Below, one piece after another: positions 1 to 9,112 of a stretch of 64,000 nt of DNA; position 1 is the stretch's first letter, and each line of letters opens with the position of its first letter. The notes beneath the pieces are model-generated. The model made no database searches and was not told where the DNA came from. It saw only the letters and a list, made by a program, of their open reading frames with translations. Made by a program: the position numbers and the translations under genes. The stretch is from Pleionea litopenaei (GTDB taxonomy: Bacteria; Pseudomonadota; Gammaproteobacteria; Enterobacterales; Kangiellaceae), in assembly GCF_031198435.1 (NCBI RefSeq), contig NZ_CP133548.1:1490501-1554500 (forward strand), written 5' to 3'.

Positions 1-283
1 GGGCTAAGCTAACCGCTAAAGCAACCACTAAAATGAGTTCAAAGTTGGGCAACATAAGCCAAACGACTCCGGCAGCACTAGCGACCACGAAGAAAAAGTC
101 ACTGGTATTCACCCATTCGGGTTTCGCTAAAATCGTCTTCTTTTTGCTATAACTTAAATTGCGAGTTTTCGCTAAGGCTTGTTCGAGTTTTTGTTGTCGT
201 TGCTTCAACCAAAACAGTCGGTCCAATAAGCTGATCAAACCGCTTGCGACTAACGTTACAATTAATATTAACTTAAAATCCAT
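1..283 (-). CDS. lepB: Signal peptidase I, N-terminal part (runs off the window)
   Basis: Partial gene on the minus strand, cut by the left window edge; about 94 residues are visible. It starts with ATG 14 bases after the lepA stop. The N-terminus is a hydrophobic segment (about residues 3-20) followed by LLDRLFW, then a basic linker and a second hydrophobic stretch (about residues 68-94), the two-helix membrane anchor expected at the start of gammaproteobacterial LepB. The catalytic Ser/Lys region lies outside the window. LepB cleaves signal peptides from exported proteins at the outer face of the inner membrane. Being directly downstream of lepA in the same direction is the usual lepA-lepB operon, and this context carries much of the assignment. 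Confidence 0.85.
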   Translation of the reverse strand, partial: MDFKLILIVTLVASGLISLLDRLFWLKQRQQKLEQALAKTRNLSYSKKKTILAKPEWVNTSDFFFVVASAAGVVWLMLPNFELILVVALAVSLA

Positions 284-297
284 AAGTCTTTTTATTC

Positions 298-2100
298 CTA
301 TTCTTTACCGACTTGCAGAACCGCTAAAAAGGCATCTTGCGGGATTTCAACACGCCCCACCTGCTTCATACGCTTTTTACCTTCTTTCTGCTTTTGTAAT
401 AGCTTTTTCTTACGACTTACATCGCCACCATAACACTTGGCAGTTACATTCTTGCGAAGCGCTTTTACCGTTGCGCGAGCAATAATTTGATTGCCAAGAG
501 CGGCCTGGATTGCCACTTCAAACATTTGTCTTGGAATCAATTCTTTCATTTTTTCCACGAGATCACGGCCTCGATAATGTGCTTGCTCTTTGTGCACTAT
601 CATTGCTAAAGCATCGACTTTATCGCCATTTATCATAATATCAAGTCGCGCTAATGATGCAGGTTGGAAACGAATAAAGTTGTAATCTAATGACGCATAA
701 CCACGACTCACTGACTTTATACGATCAAAGAAATCCAAAACTACTTCATTCATCGGTAACTCATAGGTTAAAGAAACCTGATTACCCGCGTACTGCATGT
801 TTTTTTGCACACCACGCTTTTCAACGCACAGAGTAATTACATTTCCTAGATACTCTTGTGGCACTAAAATATTCGCTTCTACGATTGGTTCGCGCATTTC
901 TGAAATTTCGCCCGGCTCAGGTAATTTTGATGGATTATCAACATAAATTACCTCGCCATTATTCTTGACGATTTCAAAAACAACCGTTGGCGCTGTCGTA
1001 ATTAAATCGAGGTCATATTCTCGCTCTAATCGCTCCTGAATGATTTCCATATGCAGCATGCCTAAGAAGCCACACCGAAATCCAAACCCTAAAGCGGTTG
1101 AGTTCTCTGGTTCGAAAAACAAGGATGCATCGTTCAGACTTAACTTACTTAATGCATCGCGAAAGTTTTCATAATCATCTGAAGATACCGGAAATAGTCC
1201 TGCATATACCTGTGGCTTCACCTTCTTAAAACCCGGTAGCCGTTCGGTGGATGGATCTTTTGCGGTGGTTAAGGTGTCACCGACGGGCGCACCATGTATA
1301 TCCTTTATACCAGCAATGACAAACCCAACTTCCCCAGCTCGCAGCTGTCCCGTATCGTGTCTTTTTGGAGTAAAAATGCCCACATGATCCACTAGATGAG
1401 CTTTACCTGTCGACATAACCAGCATCTTTTCGCCCGCTTTCAAGGTTCCTTGAACAACCCTGACAAGCGAAACAACGCCCAGATAATTATCGAACCAAGA
1501 GTCAACAATAAGCGCTTTTAGTGGCGCTTTATCATCTCCGGTAGCGGGAGGCACTTTCGCTACGATGGTTTCAAGCACATCTTCGATGCCTACGCCCGTT
1601 TTGGCCGAACAACGAACCGCATCGGTTGCTTCTATTCCAACGATGTCTTCAATTTCTTGAGCGACGCGATCGGGATCGGCAGCCGGTAGGTCAATTTTAT
1701 TCAGAATTGGAATAACTTCTAAGTCTTGCTCAATAGCGGTATAGCAATTCGCAACGGTCTGCGCTTCAACCCCTTGCCCCGCATCGACAACCAATAAAGC
1801 CCCTTCGCAAGCGGCCAAAGAGCGAGATACTTCGTATGAAAAGTCTACGTGTCCGGGCGTATCAATAAAGTTAAGCTGATAAGTATGACCGTCTTTCGCT
1901 GTGTAGTTGAGCGTTACCGATTGTGCCTTAATGGTGATTCCGCGCTCTCTTTCTAATTCCATAGAATCGAGGACTTGTTCAGCCATCTCACGATCGGTTA
2001 AGCCACCGCAATGCTGTATCAATCGATCGGATAACGTCGATTTACCATGATCGATATGAGCAATGATTGAGAAATTTCGAATATATTGTGTGTACGACAT
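298..2100 (-). CDS. lepA: Elongation factor 4 (LepA), ribosome back-translocating GTPase
   Basis: 600 residues, almost the same as E. coli LepA (599). The GTPase domain is complete: P-loop AHIDHGKST at residues 14-22, DTPGH switch II motif, NKID guanine-specificity motif near residue 134. EF-G-like domains II, III and V follow, and the LepA-specific C-terminal domain includes [23 protein letters not shown]. LepA binds the ribosome and can reverse translocation of stalled complexes; it is cytosolic or membrane-associated. It is followed by lepB after 14 bases and preceded by the mucD-type protease, so it sits at the end of the sigma-E gene cluster, as in many gammaproteobacteria. Nothing in the reading frame looks unusual. 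Confidence 0.98.
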   Translation of the reverse strand: MSYTQYIRNFSIIAHIDHGKSTLSDRLIQHCGGLTDREMAEQVLDSMELERERGITIKAQSVTLNYTAKDGHTYQLNFIDTPGHVDFSYEVSRSLAACEGALLVVDAGQGVEAQTVANCYTAIEQDLEVIPILNKIDLPAADPDRVAQEIEDIVGIEATDAVRCSAKTGVGIEDVLETIVAKVPPATGDDKAPLKALIVDSWFDNYLGVVSLVRVVQGTLKAGEKMLVMSTGKAHLVDHVGIFTPKRHDTGQLRAGEVGFVIAGIKDIHGAPVGDTLTTAKDPSTERLPGFKKVKPQVYAGLFPVSSDDYENFRDALSKLSLNDASLFFEPENSTALGFGFRCGFLGMLHMEIIQERLEREYDLDLITTAPTVVFEIVKNNGEVIYVDNPSKLPEPGEISEMREPIVEANILVPQEYLGNVITLCVEKRGVQKNMQYAGNQVSLTYELPMNEVVLDFFDRIKSVSRGYASLDYNFIRFQPASLARLDIMINGDKVDALAMIVHKEQAHYRGRDLVEKMKELIPRQMFEVAIQAALGNQIIARATVKALRKNVTAKCYGGDVSRKKKLLQKQKEGKKRMKQVGRVEIPQDAFLAVLQVGKE

Positions 2101-2203
2101 AGCTAATTTGCAGCCTAATACCTATCCAGCCTAACGTCCAATTATTTGGACTTAGTATCTATTAAACGCGCGATCTTACAGTATTTTTGCTGCAAAGGCA
2201 GTA

Positions 2204-2224
2204 GCGGCACATCGAATGTGCCGC
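2204..2224. other. Perfect hairpin between mucD and lepA
   Basis: A 9-bp perfect inverted repeat (GCGGCACAT / ATGTGCCGC) with a 3-base loop lies just past the mucD stop, upstream of lepA. It has no T run on the minus strand, so it may be an mRNA 3'-end stabiliser or processing structure rather than an intrinsic terminator. Confidence 0.5.
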
Positions 2225-2236
2225 AAATTCGACAAA

Positions 2237-3529
2237 TCAATCCGTGTCACCAAGTTTTAACACAAGAAAGCGTGCTCCAGCACCTGGACGGGCGACTAAT
2301 ATTGCGACTGAACCGACGTCTGGAAGTTGGGCCAAAGCACTTTGATAATCGTCTAAGCTATTGATTGTCTGTTGGTTTAGCATCTGAAGAATATCACCTT
2401 GACGAATTCCGGCTTCTTGAGCAGGCCCACTCATGACTCTGCGCACGAGAACACCATAGTTGACGTTGGCTTCGGCTTTCATTTGCTCACTCAGCTCCAC
2501 AACTTCAAGGCCAATTCCTCCCGTCGCAGAATTAGGTTGAGTGGATGCAATGTCATTTGAGCTACGCTCGCCCACGGTTACCTCGAGTTCAATTAATTTA
2601 CCGTCCCTCAATACGCCCATCTCAACGTCGGTACCCGGGCGGACTCGTCCAATCACGAACGGTAATTCAGATGCAGAAATAATCTCGGTATCATTTACTC
2701 GAACCACAATATCACCGACTTTAAGACCACCAGCGGCAGCAGGTGATTCTGGAGCAACCGCATTGATCAATGCCCCTTTTACTTCTTCAACGCCAAAAGC
2801 CTTAGCTTTTTCGTAATCGACTTCTTCGTACCCTACTCCTAGAAAACCTCTTTTTACCTTTCCGTTTTTACGCAACTGTTCACTTACATCCATCGCTAGG
2901 TCCATCGGAATGGCAAAGGCCAGCCCCATATTTCCACCCGTCATGCTGAAAATTTGAGAGTTAATGCCAACGACCTCTCCTTTATGATTGAACAAAGGTC
3001 CTCCAGAATTTCCTCGATTCACAGCCGCGTCCGTTTGAATAAACGGCACATACTGCTCGCTACCTAAACTGCGACCTTTGGCACTCACAATTCCTGCTGT
3101 TACTGTATGCTCTAAGCCGAACGGTGCACCATAAGCCAGCACCCAAGAGCCGACTTTGAGGCGCTCAACATCCCCTATTTTCACTGCCTTTAGATGTTTA
3201 GCATCGATCTGCAACAGAGCGATATCGGTCCCTTCGTCTTCACCAAGGAGTTTGGCGGGATAAACCTTCTTGTTCACTAATTGCACGAAGATTTTCTCAA
3301 CACCATGAATCACATGACGATTCGTCAAAATATAACCGTCTTTATCAATAACAAAGCCTGACCCAGAGGGCCCTCGAGCGGTTCTTCCACGGCTCTCGAC
3401 TTCAGTACTGATCACCACGACTGAGTCTTTCACTTCTTCAACGACTCTCGAAAAATCTGGCGCTTGTGCCTGAGCAAATCCAAAAATAAATAATACAAGT
3501 GCATAACTTAAAGGCTTTACAAGTTTCAC
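2237..3529 (-). CDS. mucD: Periplasmic serine protease of the DegP/DegQ/MucD (HtrA) family
   Basis: 430 residues. A Sec signal peptide ends near AQAQA (residue 23). The trypsin-like protease domain holds the triad His72 (NRHVI), Asp102 (TDIALL) and Ser175 (GNSGGP). Two PDZ domains follow (about 230-320 and 335-425). Two PDZ domains and a cleavable signal point to the DegP/DegQ/MucD type rather than membrane-anchored DegS. It degrades or refolds misfolded envelope proteins. Its place between rseC and lepA matches the Pseudomonas algU-mucABCD order, which is why I use mucD; degQ would also be defensible. It starts 90 bases after the rseC stop and is probably co-transcribed with it. Confidence 0.93.
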   Translation of the reverse strand: MKLVKPLSYALVLFIFGFAQAQAPDFSRVVEEVKDSVVVISTEVESRGRTARGPSGSGFVIDKDGYILTNRHVIHGVEKIFVQLVNKKVYPAKLLGEDEGTDIALLQIDAKHLKAVKIGDVERLKVGSWVLAYGAPFGLEHTVTAGIVSAKGRSLGSEQYVPFIQTDAAVNRGNSGGPLFNHKGEVVGINSQIFSMTGGNMGLAFAIPMDLAMDVSEQLRKNGKVKRGFLGVGYEEVDYEKAKAFGVEEVKGALINAVAPESPAAAGGLKVGDIVVRVNDTEIISASELPFVIGRVRPGTDVEMGVLRDGKLIELEVTVGERSSNDIASTQPNSATGGIGLEVVELSEQMKAEANVNYGVLVRRVMSGPAQEAGIRQGDILQMLNQQTINSLDDYQSALAQLPDVGSVAILVARPGAGARFLVLKLGDTD

Positions 3530-3619
3530 TTTGCAGTCTCCTGTTGTCTTGTAAACTCGTTAATTAACGCTGAATTTAAATATTCTTGGTCGATATGACC
3601 GACGGTTTTTAAGAAAGTG

Positions 3620-4084
3620 TCATTCAATTTGTAACTTGATATTTGGTTCCGCGATCGCCAGTAGTTGAATACTCATACTTGCGGTCGCTTTTAGTCTATG
3701 CGCAACCCATCGAGCCAAAAACCAGCCTAGAGTTAAGCCAACCACGGAGCAAAGGATCACTAGAGGTTCAGACCATTGAAAACTGGTCGTCATTGTCGCC
3801 GTTATTATTAGGGTCAGAATAGGAACCATATAGGTCAAAATAGATGCTACCAGTAATCCGCTTTGAGGCACGCCAATCACCACTCGATCGCCCAGCTTTG
3901 CGCCGAGGGAATTGGGTAACCGGAGCGTCATAGATTCACGCTCTAATAACTGGCTCAGCAGGCCGGTTCCGCATGCCTGCTTGGTTTGGCAACTGCCGCA
4001 ACCAGAAGTGGCCTCTGGCGTTAACCATACATCTTTGCCGCTTACCATGGTTACTTGCGCAAATTCTTTTTGAAACCTTGCCAT
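3620..4084 (-). CDS. rseC: Sigma-E regulator RseC/MucC, inner-membrane protein
   Basis: 154 residues. The N-terminal cytoplasmic part has the cysteine cluster C29-G-S-C32 followed by C38, characteristic of RseC_MucC proteins; two transmembrane helices follow (about residues 78-96 and 101-122), then a short C-terminal tail. RseC proteins affect sigma-E activity positively in some species and are linked to Fe-S-dependent redox sensing with Rsx/Rnf components (family knowledge). It lies 111 bases beyond rseA, separated by a terminator-like hairpin, so it may have its own promoter together with mucD. In E. coli and Pseudomonas rseB/mucB would sit between rseA and rseC; here there is no room for it. 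Confidence 0.9.
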   Translation of the reverse strand: MARFQKEFAQVTMVSGKDVWLTPEATSGCGSCQTKQACGTGLLSQLLERESMTLRLPNSLGAKLGDRVVIGVPQSGLLVASILTYMVPILTLIITATMTTSFQWSEPLVILCSVVGLTLGWFLARWVAHRLKATASMSIQLLAIAEPNIKLQIE

Positions 4085-4134
4085 TACAATGATCTTTCGT
4101 TCAATGGAATTAGATACCCGTCAACAGGTTATCG

Positions 4135-4151
4135 CTAGGCGTTCCGCCTAG
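4135..4151. other. Short perfect hairpin upstream of rseC
   Basis: CTAGGCG-TTC-CGCCTAG, a 7-bp perfect inverted repeat in the rseA-rseC gap, roughly 50 bases upstream of the rseC start. It could be an operator or an mRNA leader structure. Function is not assigned. Confidence 0.35.
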
Positions 4152-4179
4152 ATTAATTGACAAAAATGGGGGCGTTTTT

Positions 4180-4205
4180 AAAGAAAGCAACCCTATCAAG
4201 GTTGC
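4180..4205 (-). terminator. Probable rho-independent terminator after rseA
   Basis: Read on the minus strand, GCAACC and GGTTGC pair around a 7-base loop and are followed by TTTCTTT. The hairpin overlaps the end of rseA, its upstream arm covering the last codons. A short stem and imperfect T run suggest partial termination, which would uncouple rseC-mucD from rpoE-rseA. Confidence 0.55.
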
Positions 4206-4834
4206 TTATTGAGTTCTTCTTGAGCTTTTTGTTCAGCTTCTCGATTACGCTTCTCGAGTTCCATCATGACTTGACGAAACTGTTGTGGTGTCATTCGAAA
4301 CGTTTTCACTTGTTCTCCGCTGACCAAACGAACGTAAGGTAAGGCGTTATTCTGACTAGTACTGGTAGGTTGATTGGCAAATTGATTGAACAAGGTATTT
4401 ATACGCTCTAATTGCGCTAACTCATCATCCGTTACATGATATTCAGCCAACATGGTATCGGAGTTATTCGCCACTTGCTCAGGTTGAATAGAGCTTTCTA
4501 TCGAAGTCGGGATCCATTGCGCGCCAAAAACGACCGCTAGAGTAACCGACGCAGCGATTGCCCACCCAGCAAAGACAGAGCGCTTAGACGATTTTCGTGG
4601 TGCCAAAACCGTTGGTTCATTCGCAATTGCCTGAGCGACTCGATCGGAAAACCCAGACTGCCAATGCGCACTGGTTTCGCCTCGAATGGCTGCTCGAATA
4701 GCTAGATAAGACTCAAAAGACTGTTTCGCATCGGTCGAGCGAACACATTCTTTCATGGTCTCTTCAGCAGCACCTTCGTGGAGTTCGTCATCAACCCACT
4801 GTGACAATGCCTGTTTAACATCTTCATGCTTCAT
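4196..4834 (-). CDS. rseA: Anti-sigma-E factor RseA/MucA
   Basis: 212 residues. The cytoplasmic N-terminal sigma-binding domain (about 1-80) has WVDDEL and the conserved repeated-helix pattern of RseA_N. A single transmembrane helix lies at about 86-108, followed by a periplasmic domain of about 100 residues ending in a charged, coiled-coil-like helix rich in Glu, Gln and Lys. RseA holds sigma-E at the membrane until it is cleaved by site-1 and site-2 proteases during envelope stress. It lies 129 bases downstream of rpoE in the same direction. The next gene is rseC; rseB, whose product normally shields the RseA periplasmic domain, is absent here. Confidence 0.92.
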   Translation of the reverse strand: MKHEDVKQALSQWVDDELHEGAAEETMKECVRSTDAKQSFESYLAIRAAIRGETSAHWQSGFSDRVAQAIANEPTVLAPRKSSKRSVFAGWAIAASVTLAVVFGAQWIPTSIESSIQPEQVANNSDTMLAEYHVTDDELAQLERINTLFNQFANQPTSTSQNNALPYVRLVSGEQVKTFRMTPQQFRQVMMELEKRNREAEQKAQEELNKQP

Positions 4835-4963
4835 ATTTCACCAACCCCAGCTGTACAATGTATATTCATTGCTTAACCACGTTTAAAGCGCTCGCTCATC
4901 ATCTCGTTAAACGTTGCGCTCGTCAAACTTCACTTGTAATCAACGACACCTACTAAGCTCTGA

Positions 4964-5533
4964 CTACAATAACTCTCGAATGTTCCTGTCAATTGTCTCG
5001 CGAGCTCGAAATATTCTCGAACGCACGGTTCCTACAGGACACTCCAACACGTCAGCAATCTCTTCGTAACTCATTCCTTCCATTTCTCGCAAAGTAATTG
5101 CCGCGCGCAATTCTTCAGGCAACCCTTCAATTGACTCAAACACCCTTTGTTTTAACTCGTCTCGCAGGGCAAGTCGCTCTGGGCTTCCTAAATCTCTTAG
5201 AGCGTCTCCATTGGCGTATTGTTCTGCATCGCTGGCATCAATATCTGAATCGGGAGGTCTCCGACCCGACGCGACCAAGTGGTTTTTGGCCGTATTAATA
5301 GCGATGCGATACATCCAAGTATAAAACGCACTTTCTCCACGAAAGTTTGGTAACGCTCGATACGCTTTGATAAATGCTTCTTGTGCGACGTCTGCAATAT
5401 CGGCAGGGTCCCTAATTAACCGTGAGATTAAGCTGAATACTTTGTGCTGATATTTCTTTACCAGCAGGTCGAACGCGTGTTTGTCACCTTGTTGTACTCG
5501 TTCAACTAACGCTTGATCGTGCCCGGCACTCAT
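4964..5533 (-). CDS. rpoE: RNA polymerase sigma-E factor (RpoE/AlgU)
   Basis: 189 residues (E. coli 191). Region 2 (about 20-90) contains DVAQEAFIKAYRALPNFRGESAFYTW split over the -10 recognition helices, and region 4 (about 130-186) has the helix-turn-helix MSYEEIADVLECPVGTVRSRIFRAR in adjoining segments. An ECF sigma factor controlling envelope-stress genes. The ATG is preceded by a strong AGGAGGAGG ribosome binding site at 5-base spacing, which fixes the start. It is divergent from nadB, as in E. coli, and heads an operon with rseA. A sigma-E-type promoter directly upstream implies autoregulation. Confidence 0.97.
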   Translation of the reverse strand: MSAGHDQALVERVQQGDKHAFDLLVKKYQHKVFSLISRLIRDPADIADVAQEAFIKAYRALPNFRGESAFYTWMYRIAINTAKNHLVASGRRPPDSDIDASDAEQYANGDALRDLGSPERLALRDELKQRVFESIEGLPEELRAAITLREMEGMSYEEIADVLECPVGTVRSRIFRARETIDRNIRELL

Positions 5534-5578
5534 ATTACCTCCTCCTGAGTGTCAGGTAGTTTATTTTCATTGACAACA

Positions 5579-5605
5579 TATGACCCCAAGTTAAAACATT
5601 AGTTC
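5579..5605 (-). promoter_or_regulatory. Sigma-E-type autoregulatory promoter of rpoE
   Basis: On the minus strand, GAACTA (-35, 5600-5605), a 16-base spacer and TCATA (-10, 5579-5583). This fits the sigma-E consensus of a GAACTT-like -35 and TCTGA/GTCAA-like -10 at 15-17 bases. Predicted transcription would start near 5572, about 38 bases before the rpoE ATG. Pattern match by eye; no expression evidence. Confidence 0.5.
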
Positions 5606-5755
5606 GTGTTATTTGCAGAAATTTTTTATAATTATGACAATCTCCTGACAAAAACGCTAAAGATTAAACACTTTTAAAACCTTCAGCGAGTAACTGCCTG
5701 ATTAAATGAGTGTTTTTAAACAACTTTTCAGAGAATCGGGTAAAGGACCTAAGTG

Positions 5756-7357
5756 ATGGCGCAACATTCCTATGACGTACTAATCATCGGCAGCGGTGCA
5801 GCAGGGCTCTCTGCCGCACTTCATCTTGGCCAACTGGGTTCAGTTGCAATTTTATCAAAAGCTGAATTAAGTGAAGGCTCGACCTTTTATGCACAAGGTG
5901 GCATCGCAGCCGTACTTGACTCAAAAGACAGTATTGAGTCACACGTCGAAGACACATTAAATGCTGGAGCAGGCCTATGTCATACAGATACGGTCAAGTT
6001 CACGGTAGAAAATTCAAGAGCAGCCATTGAGTGGCTAATTGAGCAAGGCGTTGCTTTTAGCAAAAACGAGTCTCAGCAAGGCGATTATGAATATCACCTA
6101 ACCCGTGAAGGCGGACACAGTCATCGACGCATCATTCACAGTGCCGATGCAACCGGCCGAGCGGTCTCGACCACATTAACCAGTGCCGTCAAAAGGCTCA
6201 AAAATGTTGCTCTATTTGAGGGCTATAATGCGGTCGACTTGATCACAAGTGACAAACTAGGAGCTGAGCAAAAACGTTGTGTCGGTGCCTACGCACTGAA
6301 TCTAGCAACCCAACAGGTTGAAGTGTTTTCTGCCCGTTTTGTCATTTTAGCGACTGGCGGAGCGAGTAAAGTCTACCTTTACACCAGTAACCCCGACGTG
6401 GCGTCCGGTGACGGTATCGCAATGGCGTGGCGGGCTGGCTGCAGCGTCGCAAATTTAGAGTTCAACCAATTTCATCCGACTTGCTTATACCATTCCGCGG
6501 CACCGTCTTTTCTAATTTCTGAAGCGCTAAGAGGAGAAGGAGCGCTACTAAAACGCCCTGATGGGACTCGCTTTATGGATGACTACGATCCTCGAGCAGA
6601 GCTTGCTCCGAGGGACATCGTCGCCAGAGCTATCGACCATCAAATGAAAAAGCTTGGAGCTGAATGCTTGTATTTAGACATCTCTCATAAGCCAGCGGAC
6701 TTTATTCAAGGACACTTCCCGAACATTTACGAAAAGTGCTTATCGTTGAATATCGACATTACTCAAGAGCCAATCCCGATTGTGCCAGCAGCCCACTACA
6801 CCTGTGGCGGAGTTGACGTTGACTTACGCAGTCGAACTCGCGTGCCAGGACTGTATGCCGTAGGAGAAGTCGCTTGCACGGGTCTGCACGGAGCGAACCG
6901 AATGGCCAGTAACTCCCTGCTTGAGTGCCTAGTTTTTGCCAAGTCGGCGGCAGAAGACATTGAGTCACAGTTTGCCGAAAAATATCCAACGGTGACCATT
7001 CCAGAGTGGGATGATAGCCGAGTGACAGACTCTGACGAGCAAATTGTGATTACCCACAACTGGCACGAACTAAGACAAGTAATGTGGAACTACGTGGGTA
7101 TCGTACGCAGTGATAAACGGCTACAAAGAGCAAAGCGTAGAATTCAACTATTGCAACAAGAAATCGAGGAGTACTATGCGAACTTTCGTGTCACCAATGA
7201 TTTGTTGGAGCTAAGGAACCTAGTTCAAGTGGCGGATCTTATGGTTGAGTGTGCCAGTCGCCGCAAGGAAAGTCGTGGACTGCACTACACCCTAGATTAC
7301 CCAACAATGGCTGAACATGGCGTCGATATAAAATTAACGCCAAACAACGAACAATAA
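5756..7357 (+). CDS. nadB: L-aspartate oxidase
   Basis: 533 residues from the chosen ATG. The Rossmann FAD-binding motif GSGAAG is near residue 12, followed by the SdhA/FrdA-type flavoprotein core with [28 protein letters not shown] and the C-terminal [12 protein letters not shown] region. It oxidises L-aspartate to iminoaspartate with bound FAD, the first step of de novo NAD synthesis, handing product to NadA. An in-frame GTG one codon earlier is possible, but AAAGGA is 8 bases from the ATG and only 5 from the GTG, so I use the ATG. It is divergent from rpoE, a pairing conserved in enterics, and convergent with ygfX. Confidence 0.97.
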   Translation: MAQHSYDVLIIGSGAAGLSAALHLGQLGSVAILSKAELSEGSTFYAQGGIAAVLDSKDSIESHVEDTLNAGAGLCHTDTVKFTVENSRAAIEWLIEQGVAFSKNESQQGDYEYHLTREGGHSHRRIIHSADATGRAVSTTLTSAVKRLKNVALFEGYNAVDLITSDKLGAEQKRCVGAYALNLATQQVEVFSARFVILATGGASKVYLYTSNPDVASGDGIAMAWRAGCSVANLEFNQFHPTCLYHSAAPSFLISEALRGEGALLKRPDGTRFMDDYDPRAELAPRDIVARAIDHQMKKLGAECLYLDISHKPADFIQGHFPNIYEKCLSLNIDITQEPIPIVPAAHYTCGGVDVDLRSRTRVPGLYAVGEVACTGLHGANRMASNSLLECLVFAKSAAEDIESQFAEKYPTVTIPEWDDSRVTDSDEQIVITHNWHELRQVMWNYVGIVRSDKRLQRAKRRIQLLQQEIEEYYANFRVTNDLLELRNLVQVADLMVECASRRKESRGLHYTLDYPTMAEHGVDIKLTPNNEQ

Positions 7358-7366
7358 CGCAATCAT

Positions 7367-7792
7367 TCAACGGGATCGGTTAAGCGAGTAGTTCAAAAGT
7401 CGACACAATTGCCGAAAGCCAACTTCTCCGACCGTATCTCGCCAAATCACCAAACGGCCAATCTTCTGACTTGCTTTGAAATTGATCAAAACGAAATGAG
7501 GAAAAATTTGTGAGGTTTCAAGAAGCGTTACGTCTAGAACCGCCTGTTCGTCTTTCACCACCTGCCACTCACCGTGGTGATAGAGCAAGCACTGATTCGG
7601 TAACCTTGCATACAATCGCCAATAAAACACACACCAGCTAGCGACGGCAATCATCGAAATAACAAGCTTTATGGTCATGGTGAAAGGCGTGAACAATACA
7701 AAACCGATGAAAACCGCCTGAATGACTGCTGAATCAGCCAGTGCTAATTTACCAATTCCGTTCGAATAAATGGCTTGGCCTTGGTAACTCAT
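7367..7792 (-). CDS. ygfX: YgfX/CptA-like small inner-membrane protein
   Basis: 141 residues with two adjacent transmembrane helices (about 24-57), then a soluble C-terminal part ending WRDTVGEVGFRQLCRLLNY, which resembles the conserved tail of YgfX (DUF1434). Its start overlaps the last base of sdhE, indicating translational coupling, and sdhE-ygfX is the conserved pair in enterics. In E. coli YgfX has been described as the membrane-associated toxin partner of YgfY and as a partner of SdhE. Sequence similarity is weak outside the C-terminus, so the call rests largely on topology and context. Confidence 0.75.
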   Translation of the reverse strand: MSYQGQAIYSNGIGKLALADSAVIQAVFIGFVLFTPFTMTIKLVISMIAVASWCVFYWRLYARLPNQCLLYHHGEWQVVKDEQAVLDVTLLETSQIFPHFVLINFKASQKIGRLVIWRDTVGEVGFRQLCRLLNYSLNRSR

Positions 7793-8049
7793 TAGGCGGT
7801 AATGTTCATTGCTTTACGGATATGATCAACAATCATTTTTAGTTTCTCGTCATCAGGCGGATACTGCCCCATCAGCCAATTATAAATATCTGGATCTGGC
7901 TGCTCTAGGAGTTCGACAAATGCCCCCAACAAAGGCGGATCGAGTTGCTCTAAAAACTGATCCGCGAAGGGTTGTAAAATAACGTCCAATTCTAACAGTC
8001 CGCGTCGGCACTGGTAGCGAATCTTTCGAGTATCGGTAAGCTGGGTCAT
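7792..8049 (-). CDS. sdhE: FAD assembly factor SdhE (YgfY/CptB)
   Basis: 85 residues, the normal length. The signature RRGLLELD at residues 15-22 contains the RGxxE motif needed for covalent flavinylation of SdhA and FrdA. The remaining sequence fits the five-helix SdhE fold, including LLEQPDPDIYNWLMG. It is a small cytosolic protein that helps attach FAD to succinate dehydrogenase. It is divergent from ygfZ with about 100 bases between them, exactly as in E. coli, and overlaps ygfX by one base. Confidence 0.95.
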   Translation of the reverse strand: MTQLTDTRKIRYQCRRGLLELDVILQPFADQFLEQLDPPLLGAFVELLEQPDPDIYNWLMGQYPPDDEKLKMIVDHIRKAMNITA

Positions 8050-8149
8050 TTAGGTATACTGTAGCAACAAAAGTGCTACATAAGTTAATGTAACACCCCA
8101 TTTGATGCAAGTAAGACGCTGCTTTTCGCACACATTTATGAGGTAAAAA

Positions 8150-9085
8150 GTGACTAAGATCAACTCATCTGACAATCTATCACAACTGCAAACACCGGCT
8201 TTAGAAACATTAGATGGTACACAAACGGTCCTGTTCGACTTGGCAGAGTACGGCATTATTCATATTCATGGCGCTGACGCTACGAAATTTTTACAAGGAC
8301 AATTGACCAGTAATCTTGAGCAGATGAGCAGTGACCAAATGCAGCTCAGTGCTCAGTGTAATCCTCAGGGTCGCATTCTCTCGTTATTTTGGATTGGCCG
8401 CGGAGAAACTGATAGTTATTATCTCGTGCTTCCCACCGAATTGGTCAAAGACACGCTTAACTCATTAAAAAAATACGCCGTGTTTTATCAATGCTCTATC
8501 ACCGATGGTTCGGAGCAAACGGCTATATTGGGCGTTTCAGGTAACTGCGCCCAAAGCTCACTGCTGTCGGAGAACATCATCAGCGCTGCGGACGACGTGT
8601 TTCGTGTCAGTAACGACGAGACAAGAGCATTTATTTTAATCCCGAAAGATGCCCTCCCTTCAAGGCTGCGCGATGCTCAGGTTGTAGCCCCCTATGCCGC
8701 CTGGTTAGCGCTCGATATTCTAAAAGGAATTCCGCGACTCTACCAAACTTCCGCGGGGGCTTTTCTACCGCATAATCTTCAACTTCCTGAGTTAGGAGGC
8801 GTAAGCTTTGACAAAGGCTGTTACACCGGTCAAGAAGTCGTCGCTCGTATGCACTACAAAGGAAAACTCAAATCGCATATGCGTTTACTCATCGGACAGG
8901 GATCATCCATTCCCGAGCCCCTTTCAGCCATCGAAAATGAGCAAGAGAAAAAATTTGGCGAAGTGATTTGCGCGACGCATTACCAAGATCAACAGTTAAT
9001 ACTCGCGTTATGTAAGGATTCTATTGAAAATGAAGGAAAAATTCGGTGTAAATCGGAAAAGACTTCTATACTAACTTTGTCCTAA
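8150..9085 (+). CDS. ygfZ: Folate-dependent YgfZ/IBA57-type protein for Fe-S enzyme maintenance
   Basis: 311 residues of the GcvT-like aminomethyltransferase superfamily. The YgfZ signature DKGCYTGQE is at 221-229 with the key Cys224. The N-terminal FLQGQLTSNL and the CNPQGRI motif are typical. YgfZ uses tetrahydrofolate and supports radical-SAM and other Fe-S enzymes, including MiaB-type tRNA methylthiotransferases; here the related MtaB and HemN also occur in the window. Translation begins at GTG, supported by GAGG six bases upstream. It is divergent from sdhE and 27 bases upstream of the HDOD gene, so the two probably form an operon. Confidence 0.93.
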   Translation: MTKINSSDNLSQLQTPALETLDGTQTVLFDLAEYGIIHIHGADATKFLQGQLTSNLEQMSSDQMQLSAQCNPQGRILSLFWIGRGETDSYYLVLPTELVKDTLNSLKKYAVFYQCSITDGSEQTAILGVSGNCAQSSLLSENIISAADDVFRVSNDETRAFILIPKDALPSRLRDAQVVAPYAAWLALDILKGIPRLYQTSAGAFLPHNLQLPELGGVSFDKGCYTGQEVVARMHYKGKLKSHMRLLIGQGSSIPEPLSAIENEQEKKFGEVICATHYQDQQLILALCKDSIENEGKIRCKSEKTSILTLS

Positions 9086-9112
9086 TTAATAATTCGAATT
9101 AACAGAGCGCTT

